A stretch of DNA of 5,753 nucleotides from positions 1 to 5,753 of the forward strand of contig CALFGG010000009.1 of NCBI GenBank assembly GCA_937958235.1. The letters are read 5' to 3'. This document shows positions 1-5,282 of the stretch, piece after piece (the stretch's first letter is position 1; every line of letters begins with the position of its first letter). Both the position numbers and the translations under genes were made by a program. This DNA is from an uncultured Candidatus Saccharibacteria bacterium. Its GTDB lineage: Bacteria; Patescibacteriota; Saccharimonadia; Saccharimonadales; Saccharimonadaceae. A model generated the notes under the pieces. It was not told the origin of the DNA, ran no database searches, and was given only the letters and a program-made list of their open reading frames with translations.

Positions 1-714
1 AAACGAAATCGATATCCGGTAGTGCTTTTTTTACCAGATGATCTACACCTAGTGGCAACAAGTCCGACAAAAAGGAGGACTTACTTTGATAGAGTATTGG
101 CGGAATTTGATGAACCTTATAGTAGTTCCCTCTTAAAATATGAGAAGAGTTTAAAACAAAGAAATGAATTATTAAAAAGATACGTAAAAGAGGGTGAAGC
201 TGGAAGAATTTCGAAGAGCGATTTCTTCTCTTGGAATATTTTACTAGCCAAGTATGGGTTAGAGATTCGAAACCGACGAAAGCAATATTTGGAAAAATTA
301 AATAATATATATTCGGATGTATATCACTCAATTGTGGATAATGATGATTCTGTATATCTAAAATTAGAGCTGTTTGGGGGTGAGATTTCTGAGGCAGATT
401 ATTTTAATCGATTAGAGGTGGAACTAGCTAGAGATCTTGTGCTTGGTCATACGGGTTTTGGAATTCATCGTGATGATTTTGTGTTTTTATTTAATGAGAG
501 AGAGGCGGATGGAACGGCGAGTCGAGGAGAGCTTCGATCAATTATTTTGGCAATGAAATTTATTGAGGCAGATTTAATTTTTCAAGAAACCGGAAAGAGG
601 CCGGTTGTTTTACTTGATGATGTGTTTTCGGAGCTAGACAATATGAGGCAAAAGAGTTTAGTGAAGAATTTTAAAGATAATCAGGTAATAATGACATCAG
701 TGGAGGAAGTTTAG
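1..714 (+). CDS. recF: DNA replication and repair protein RecF, C-terminal two thirds (5' end outside window)
   Basis: RecF is an SMC-like ABC ATPase that acts with RecO and RecR to load RecA at single-stranded gaps and stalled forks. The frame is open from base 1, so the GTG at 22 is an internal valine, not the start; 237 residues are visible and the Walker A lobe is missing. Numbered from the first visible codon, the typical RecF stretch VVLFLPDDLHLV is near residues 7-18, the charged helical arm spans about 40-105, GFGIHRDD is at 152-159, the ABC signature SRGE at 174-177, and Walker B plus D-loop (VVLLDDVFSELD) at 202-213. The protein ends soon after at QVIMTSVEEV, so the last strand and tail of about 20 residues usual in RecF are absent; I see no frameshifted continuation. 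RecF often sits near dnaA/dnaN, so the replication origin may lie upstream (inference). Confidence 0.93.
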   Translation, partial: KRNRYPVVLFLPDDLHLVATSPTKRRTYFDRVLAEFDEPYSSSLLKYEKSLKQRNELLKRYVKEGEAGRISKSDFFSWNILLAKYGLEIRNRRKQYLEKLNNIYSDVYHSIVDNDDSVYLKLELFGGEISEADYFNRLEVELARDLVLGHTGFGIHRDDFVFLFNEREADGTASRGELRSIILAMKFIEADLIFQETGKRPVVLLDDVFSELDNMRQKSLVKNFKDNQVIMTSVEEV

Positions 715-727
715 TTTAAATAGTTTA

Positions 728-736
728 TGGTATACT
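728..736 (+). promoter_or_regulatory. Extended -10 promoter for the 743-1354 gene, predicted leaderless
   Basis: TG at 728-729, one base, then TATACT at 731-736 form an extended -10 element. Exactly 6 nt (737-742) separate it from the ATG at 743, so the expected +1 is the A of the start codon. There is no Shine-Dalgarno sequence and no clear -35; the -35 region would overlap the recF stop codon. The same geometry recurs in front of the 4509-2170 gene, which strengthens the call. Confidence 0.6.
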
Positions 737-742
737 TGGGAT

Positions 743-1354
743 ATGGAAGTGAAGAGTAGAGGTAATAATATTATTATACACGTAGTTTTTGTTGTAATAT
801 TAATTTTTATGGGTTTTATTATAACTAACTTAGTTATTGATGGGTTGAGAAACGCAAGGGTTAATATATTGGTGGCCCCATATGGTGCTAAAGTAAAAAT
901 TGATGGTAAAGAGGTAGATGGATCTACGCGATTTTATCCAAAAAAGAATGTCGAGGTTGAGATTAGTAAGGATGGTTTCTTATCAAAAAAAATAAATATT
1001 GATCTAGAAAGTAATAAAACTGCTTTAGTTCATACATATCTCTTAGATGAAAAAAATGGTTTTGATAAATATCGTGAAAATATTCATGATTATGATGTAT
1101 TAAAACTGGTTGCAGATGAGGCTGCGAAAGACTTTATCTATAAGACAGATAAGGCAAAATCCATTAATCAAATTTTGCCAATTGAAACGGTTGTTGGGGT
1201 TGAAACAACTACGCTATATGAGGTTGAGGGTGATGAGTTAAAGAAATGCCCAACCTTCTTATGTCTTAGAGTTGAGGGTGTGAATAATAATGATTATATT
1301 AAGAAGTTATTAGAAGAGTATGGTTATAATTTTAATGATTATAGTTTTATTTAA
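743..1354 (+). CDS. Single-pass membrane protein with extracytoplasmic PEGA-like domain (203 aa, function unknown)
   Basis: I do not recognise a named family. A short N-terminus with two basic residues is followed by a membrane helix at about residues 10-33, suggesting the rest lies outside the membrane. Residues about 38-100 look like a PEGA-type beta domain: VAPYGAKVKIDGKEV, then a second half with VEVEISKDGFLSKKINI. PEGA domains are small surface-associated beta sandwiches of uncertain role. A linker with LVADEAAKDF (122-131) and QILPIETVVG (143-152) leads to a C-terminal strand-helix module (about 170-201) ending NFNDYSFI; cysteines at 169 and 174 could pair. The whole plan matches the 4561-5265 protein, and the two look like divergent paralogues. 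It has its own promoter just after recF, and its stop codon directly abuts that of the opposite-strand neighbour. The ATG at 743 is fixed by the promoter spacing. Confidence 0.8.
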   Translation: MEVKSRGNNIIIHVVFVVILIFMGFIITNLVIDGLRNARVNILVAPYGAKVKIDGKEVDGSTRFYPKKNVEVEISKDGFLSKKINIDLESNKTALVHTYLLDEKNGFDKYRENIHDYDVLKLVADEAAKDFIYKTDKAKSINQILPIETVVGVETTTLYEVEGDELKKCPTFLCLRVEGVNNNDYIKKLLEEYGYNFNDYSFI

Positions 1355-2167
1355 TTAGTCATCGTGATCATCATGATCATCGTGATCGTGATGATTGTGC
1401 CCATCATCATCACAGTAATTTGGGGTTAGAAAATTTATTTCTTCAGGATTAAAATTAGTTTCAAGTAGCCATTTATTGACGCGCTCTTTTGCTTGATTAA
1501 TAATTGATTGATCACCGCAGGATTCTACGGAAATTTGATATTGCCCATCTAGGTTTTTACTAATAGTAACCTGTTTTTCTTCCGATAGGTAGAAGGTTTT
1601 TGGTAACAAGAGGGCAAGTTTTGATGGGTGGGTGTAGATAGTTTTAAAATCAGACTCATTAAAGCTAAAAATTTTATTATTATAGCTATAAAAATCTGTG
1701 GAAATTTGTGTGTCGGAGATCTCTGTTGTGGTAATATCAAAAACTTGACCAGTATCGGCGGTAATTTTGAAGCTATAAGTTCTCCCCTGTTCTTTAATAC
1801 TATCTTTATTATAACTAACAGTTTTTATCTGAGGATAAGAGAAAGTAATGAATTGTTCAATTAGAGATGATACCTTAGTAAAAGTATTAATTGACATAGA
1901 TGATTTATCTTTAATATTATGGAGGCTATAAATTTTAATATATTTATCCCATGATGAGATACTGGCACCAGAATATAGGTTTATATCTTCACCAGAGATG
2001 GGATTTTTCTGGAATTGGTCAGAATTGTAATTTCGTTGATTAATGAAGAGGAAGGTGAGAAATCCAATAAGAATGAGAATGGTAAAAAAACCTAGGACTC
2101 TTGACAGTATCTTATTATCTTTGATTTTATCGAGTTGTTGACTCAGTCTATTATAAAAATTTAACAT
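1355..2167 (-). CDS. Single-pass membrane protein with His/Asp-rich C-terminal tail (270 aa, function unknown)
   Basis: No family recognised. The basic N-terminus (KIKDNK at 14-19, R23) and a single hydrophobic helix at about 24-42 predict a cytoplasmic N-terminus with residues 43-270 outside. The body is polar and probably beta-rich. Residues about 211-246 (QISVESC, a helix with KERVNKWLL, then NFNPEEINF) resemble the end of the 4561-5265 protein, where a Cys is followed by a helix and NPDNYDINF. The protein then ends in a tail of 6 His and 10 Asp among its last 18 residues, likely to bind divalent metal. It starts only 2 nt after the stop of the three-domain hydrolase, with its ribosome binding site inside that gene, so the two are almost surely co-transcribed and translationally coupled. 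A role tied to the hydrolase, such as holding zinc for its amidase or anchoring it at the surface, is inference only. Confidence 0.8.
   Translation of the reverse strand: MLNFYNRLSQQLDKIKDNKILSRVLGFFTILILIGFLTFLFINQRNYNSDQFQKNPISGEDINLYSGASISSWDKYIKIYSLHNIKDKSSMSINTFTKVSSLIEQFITFSYPQIKTVSYNKDSIKEQGRTYSFKITADTGQVFDITTTEISDTQISTDFYSYNNKIFSFNESDFKTIYTHPSKLALLLPKTFYLSEEKQVTISKNLDGQYQISVESCGDQSIINQAKERVNKWLLETNFNPEEINFLTPNYCDDDGHNHHDHDDHDDHDD
1358..1414 (-). repeat. His/Asp-rich tail encoded by imperfect CAY-GAY-GAY codon repeats
   Basis: This stretch encodes residues 252-270 of the 1355-2167 protein: a Cys, three Asp, then GHNHHDHDDHDDHDD and the stop. HDD occurs three times in a row at the end. 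The DNA repeat is imperfect because CAT/CAC and GAT/GAC alternate, so it is not a pure triplet run. It also makes local inverted repeats (1365-1379 with 7-base arms; 1388-1395 with 1406-1413). Tails like this occur in zinc, nickel and copper handling proteins; the metal here cannot be told from sequence. Confidence 0.75.
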
Positions 2168-2169
2168 AA

Positions 2170-4509
2170 TTACCTCTTTACTGCATTTATATTATTTAGC
2201 CATAAGCCTGCTGAGACGATGGTTTGTGGATCCATAATAAGATTATTGGGGTCTTTACCAGCTCCAGCTGAGTTGAAGAGAAGCCATTTACCGTCACTTG
2301 ATTTGCCACGAACGGCAATGTAATGTCCATTGGCTGAGAAGGGAGCGGTTCCCTTACCACTAATGTGGAGAGTCCATCCTTCGTCGAGGTATTTATTCAT
2401 AATTTCTATGGCTTGACTGGCATTTGCAGGAGTTGGGATTTTTTCATATTGTAATCCATAATGAGATGCTAAGGTTTGAGTAACTAGATGACTACTACCA
2501 ACGCCGCGAACATACATACCAGCATCACCCGCAACTTTAGCAGTTTCAGTAGGTAAAATTTGTTGTCCTAAGAGCATGGTTGCTAAGGAGGCAAAAGAAG
2601 TTGGGCCACAGCCAGCATTGCAAATTGTGCTAGAACCAAATGGTGATTGTCCCCATTGTGGATCGCATTGAAGATAGTTAGTCATGTTAGAAGGATCGAT
2701 AGATTGTCTTCCGCCACAGTTGGAATTACCGTGTGTTGAGTTAGATCCAGAGGAGGTACTGGCGACTCCATCGATTCTTTTTAATTCGTTTTCGACAAAG
2801 TGCCAAATATCATTTGTATCATTATGGTCATTGGGAAGTGGAGCGTGCATGTGGGCGAGAACTCCTTCGTATTTTTTAAATTCTTCAGCACTGAGGCGGG
2901 GGGGAACACCTTTCCAACTAAGTGATGATGTGAGGGGGATTTTTGTCTCTGTACTAATAGCAACTAATAATTTTGCTAGATAAAGCCAATCGTCAGCTTT
3001 AAAGATGTTAGTATTTAGGAGATACCATGGATGATTTACCGATTTAATAGTGGAAAATCCAATAACCTCGATTTGTATACCCGCAGAGGCATCATAGGTT
3101 CTAATTGAATCGGAGGGTTTATTAATACTGAAGTGTTGATAAACTTTATGCTGTTTAAGATCAACAGTAAAATGGGGGGGATAAAAATGATTGAGATCAT
3201 ACAAAATTAACCCCTGACTGCCGTTTTGATTACCTCCCTCGGTGTTGTGCAAGGTAATTTTATTTGGGCCAATTTTTCCATTCATGATTGTGTCATAGTC
3301 ACCTCGCGGGGAGGAGCCAACAGTGGCACCTTTTGATGCGGCAAAGGCAAAGGCGTCTTCCTTAACATAGCCATCGATACCACTAGTGATCCAACCATCC
3401 TTCCAGGTGGTGTTGACAACAATTTTTCCGCTACTTGAAGTGGTGCTTGGGGTAGAACTTGAGGTGGAGGAGGAGCTTGTTGTAGTGGGGGTGCTTGAGG
3501 AAGAATTTGTGGTATCTGCTGAAGTAGAAGATGATGTAGTAGATGAAGTGGCTGCACTTGTAGAGGGACTAGTGGTAGAGTCGGTAGAATTTTTTAGGGG
3601 TGAACAGTCGACATTGAGTGAATGAGGGGCGGCATTTAACTGTTTTTTGATATCACCTTTTACTGGATATTTTCCACCAATTTCGATATTTTGTTGTTTT
3701 GCAAGTTCGGCGGAGGTAGGCCAACCGAGTTCTTTGCCGATTTGATCTGCTCTTTGTACAACACTATTAACGGTTGCCCAATAAGATTCATGTAAGTCAC
3801 ATTCACTTTGTGGACAGTATACTTTAATCATGGTAAAAAACCACTTTTTGATATCATAATTATTTTTATCAAGATATTGAAAAGCTTTATCATAAAGTCC
3901 ATTTCGCATATAATCTACCGCCCATCCAGCGATCATGTTGCCGATACTGCTATACATTGACCACTTAATTCCACCCGAAGATATATATTCAGATATATTG
4001 TATAAACCATTTTCTTTATATGTTTTTCCCATCCAGTTGTAATAACCTTTATCGGCAACTTTTTTGGCAATACCTGCGGTTCCGAGACTAGATTCCTTTC
4101 TCATTTGACCAAATGGGATTTCCCATGGAACACCATATTCAATCTGGAGCTTCATGGCAATTTCACCATATTTTCTAATCACTTCATCTTGACGTTCAGA
4201 CATGGTGGTACTGGTAACATCTCCGCCGCAGTTACCAGTGATAAAGCCTAGACCAGGTGAACAGTTTCCACCACCATTCGGGTTATAGAAAATAATGTCG
4301 TTTTCCTGAAACTTTGGAGAGACCTTTACCTTGGCGTTGATTTTTAAATTATTAAAAAGTTGGTCGGTAAGAGAGGTGGTGGTGGGGGTGTTACTAGGTT
4401 CATCTGACTCAGCAAAAGTGGGATGATTTAGGTAAAAAATGGAGATAAATAGAGTTAGGAGACAAAAGATGACAAAAAATTGACGAGAAATGAAGTTGAC
4501 CTTTTTCAT
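2170..4509 (-). CDS. Secreted three-domain peptidoglycan hydrolase: glucosaminidase-like, amidase_2 and C39-like peptidase domains (779 aa)
   Basis: The N-terminus is a Sec signal peptide (basic MKK, hydrophobic core at about 10-27, likely cleavage after TFA at 33). Residues about 107-262 resemble the glucosaminidase/lysozyme-like fold that cuts the glycan strand; candidate catalytic Glu139 lies in RKESSLGT, followed by the family-like YYNWMG. A Ser/Thr linker spans about 308-360. Residues about 412-580 resemble amidase_2 (N-acetylmuramoyl-L-alanine amidase, zinc enzyme): LHNTEGG with His421, PPHFTVD with His446, IQIEVIGF at 478-485, and HMHAPLPNDHND, where His553 or His555 plus an acidic residue would complete the zinc site. 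Residues about 608-770 resemble a papain-like C39 peptidase: Gln614 before CDPQWG, Cys634 in GCGPTS, His729 in GHYIAVRG, Asn746 in LLFNSAG. Together the domains could cut the glycan, the glycan-peptide link and the peptide. There is no membrane anchor after cleavage. Start chosen by signal peptide and promoter spacing. Domain names rest on motif reading. Confidence 0.88.
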   Translation of the reverse strand: MKKVNFISRQFFVIFCLLTLFISIFYLNHPTFAESDEPSNTPTTTSLTDQLFNNLKINAKVKVSPKFQENDIIFYNPNGGGNCSPGLGFITGNCGGDVTSTTMSERQDEVIRKYGEIAMKLQIEYGVPWEIPFGQMRKESSLGTAGIAKKVADKGYYNWMGKTYKENGLYNISEYISSGGIKWSMYSSIGNMIAGWAVDYMRNGLYDKAFQYLDKNNYDIKKWFFTMIKVYCPQSECDLHESYWATVNSVVQRADQIGKELGWPTSAELAKQQNIEIGGKYPVKGDIKKQLNAAPHSLNVDCSPLKNSTDSTTSPSTSAATSSTTSSSTSADTTNSSSSTPTTTSSSSTSSSTPSTTSSSGKIVVNTTWKDGWITSGIDGYVKEDAFAFAASKGATVGSSPRGDYDTIMNGKIGPNKITLHNTEGGNQNGSQGLILYDLNHFYPPHFTVDLKQHKVYQHFSINKPSDSIRTYDASAGIQIEVIGFSTIKSVNHPWYLLNTNIFKADDWLYLAKLLVAISTETKIPLTSSLSWKGVPPRLSAEEFKKYEGVLAHMHAPLPNDHNDTNDIWHFVENELKRIDGVASTSSGSNSTHGNSNCGGRQSIDPSNMTNYLQCDPQWGQSPFGSSTICNAGCGPTSFASLATMLLGQQILPTETAKVAGDAGMYVRGVGSSHLVTQTLASHYGLQYEKIPTPANASQAIEIMNKYLDEGWTLHISGKGTAPFSANGHYIAVRGKSSDGKWLLFNSAGAGKDPNNLIMDPQTIVSAGLWLNNINAVKR
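2172..2176 (-). promoter_or_regulatory. Shine-Dalgarno site for the 2167-1355 gene, inside the end of the upstream gene
   Basis: On the - strand the sequence reads GTAAAGAGGTAATTATG. GAGGT matches the anti-Shine-Dalgarno core and lies 4 nt before the ATG at 2167. It overlaps the last sense codons and the stop (TAA, 2172-2170) of the hydrolase gene, pointing to translational coupling. It contrasts with the two first-in-transcript genes, which lack such a site. Confidence 0.7.
3430..3588 (-). repeat. Ser/Thr-rich low-complexity linker within the three-domain hydrolase
   Basis: This encodes residues about 308-360, made almost entirely of Ser and Thr with some Pro and Ala. It separates the glucosaminidase-like domain from the amidase domain and is most likely a flexible linker, perhaps a glycosylation target. 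Simple codon repeats here make long open frames on both strands (for example + strand 3386-3625, a Glu/Val-rich reading) that are not genes. The stretch is a likely site of length variation between strains. Confidence 0.8.
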
Positions 4510-4515
4510 AACTCT

Positions 4516-4524
4516 ATTTTAGCA
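4516..4524 (-). promoter_or_regulatory. Extended -10 promoter for the three-domain hydrolase operon, predicted leaderless
   Basis: On the - strand TATGCTAAAATAGAGTTATG contains an extended -10: TG (4524-4523), one base, then TAAAAT (4521-4516). Six nucleotides (4515-4510) separate it from the ATG at 4509, placing +1 on the start codon. No Shine-Dalgarno sequence is present and the -35 is weak. The promoter lies in the 51-nt gap after the 4561-5265 gene, so the hydrolase and the His/Asp-tail gene form their own transcription unit, possibly with read-through from upstream. Confidence 0.65.
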
Positions 4525-4560
4525 TAATAGGAATGAATAAGAAGTGGCTTGTTATTTTAA

Positions 4561-5265
4561 TTAACAATTTGAAAAATTAATATCGTAGTTATCGGGATTA
4601 ACCTGATGATTTTTTAAATATTGGTAAGCGGCTTCTTTGAGATTTTGAAGTTGTGAATCAGAACAGGTTAGTAGATTAATCTTGAGAAGAATTTTTGAAG
4701 TATTATCTTGTTTTTCGGCAATAATAGAAAAGCCATCTTGGTAGCTGGAGTAAGGTGTAATGTTGAAGATAGGGTCACCATCTGTGTAATTTTTTCTTTC
4801 AAGATCAGCCTGGGTATCAGCAACGTGCTGAACGCGCGAAGCATCATCGGGGTGGGTTTGGTAATAGTCGAGGTTGTCGGATGTAGGTTCGAGGGTATTA
4901 TAAAAATAGGTGGTTTGATTGTGTTTTAATTCTAAAGTGGTGGAATAATCATTAAACCCAGTTTTTTTAACTGTAATATTATAGGTACCAGGCTTAAGTT
5001 TAATTTTACCTTCTGGTTTGAGAATTTCTTGATTAAGAGAAATAGTGGCGGTGGCGGGGGCTATGTAGTAATCGAGAGTGGCAGTTTTATCGTAGTTGGT
5101 AATCCAAGTAATAAAGAAATAAATAAGGATAAAAAGTGAAATTAGTAGGAAGAAAATAATCATATTGAGGAGATGATTCCCTTTTTTGTTGGCGGTCTTA
5201 GTGAGGTCAAAAATAAAGTTTTGTTTTTTGATTTTCTTTGTGGGTTTTTGATTAATGATTTTCAT
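4561..5265 (-). CDS. Single-pass membrane protein with extracytoplasmic PEGA-like domain (234 aa), paralogue of the 743-1354 product
   Basis: No named family. A lysine-rich N-terminus (KKIKKQ, later KK) precedes a strong membrane helix at about 33-54, giving a cytoplasmic N-terminus and an outside body. Residues about 62-122 read as a PEGA-type domain: YYIAPATATISLNQEIL, KLKPGTYNITVKKTGFNDYSTTLEL. Then come DLDYY-like and VADTQADLE segments (about 131-156), IFNITPYSSYQDGFSII (166-182), and a C-terminal strand-Cys-helix module with NPDNYDINF at 223-231 and a final Cys234. Order and spacing match the 743-1354 protein (IAP/VAP, KTGF/KDGF, a VAD helix, the C-terminal module), so common descent is likely despite low identity. 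The gene lies 17 nt after the NlpC/P60-like gene, whose operon it may share. It has no visible Shine-Dalgarno sequence. Role unknown; surface attachment or wall contact is a guess from context. Confidence 0.8.
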   Translation of the reverse strand: MKIINQKPTKKIKKQNFIFDLTKTANKKGNHLLNMIIFFLLISLFILIYFFITWITNYDKTATLDYYIAPATATISLNQEILKPEGKIKLKPGTYNITVKKTGFNDYSTTLELKHNQTTYFYNTLEPTSDNLDYYQTHPDDASRVQHVADTQADLERKNYTDGDPIFNITPYSSYQDGFSIIAEKQDNTSKILLKINLLTCSDSQLQNLKEAAYQYLKNHQVNPDNYDINFSNC

Positions 5266-5273
5266 AATTTGAG

Positions 5274-5279
5274 ATTTTA
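5274..5279 (-). promoter_or_regulatory. Possible -10 element before the 5265-4561 gene
   Basis: The 17-nt gap upstream of the ATG contains TAAAAT on the - strand, 8 nt before the start codon, and no Shine-Dalgarno sequence. It could drive a near-leaderless transcript, but it lacks the TG extension seen at the other two promoters and the gap is simply AT-rich, so chance is a real alternative. Confidence 0.25.
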
Positions 5280-5282
5280 AAT

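Noticed and set aside
22..24. GTG at 22 as the start of recF
   Set aside because: The frame is open back to base 1, and the seven preceding residues (KRNRYPV) continue the RecF-like sequence; the gene simply starts before the window.
1365..1413. Inverted repeats near the convergent gene ends as a bidirectional terminator
   Set aside because: They arise from the CAY/GAY codon repeats, lie inside the coding region, are AT-rich or have a one-base loop, and no U-tract follows on either strand.
1358..1414. His/Asp tail as a cloning tag or assembly artefact
   Set aside because: The codons are mixed CAT/CAC and GAT/GAC, the tail follows native sequence, and it matches the local base composition; a synthetic tag would look different.
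1549..1864. Small open frames on both strands inside the 1355-2167 gene
   Set aside because: No ribosome binding site, promoter or recognisable motif; they are shadows of a membrane protein gene with coherent topology and its own Shine-Dalgarno site.
2684..2983. + strand open frame of 99 codons inside the hydrolase gene (also + 4708-4929 inside the PEGA-like gene)
   Set aside because: Antisense to clear domains, no start signals, and no protein-like pattern.
3282..3625. Overlapping open frames (+ 3386-3625 and - 3282-3557) across the Ser/Thr linker
   Set aside because: They are out-of-frame readings of low-complexity codon repeats, with biased Glu/Val or Pro/Gln composition, inside a well supported hydrolase gene.
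4510..4560. Possible hairpin (AATAA...TTATT) as a terminator after the 4561-5265 gene
   Set aside because: A five-pair A/T stem with no U-run; too weak to call.
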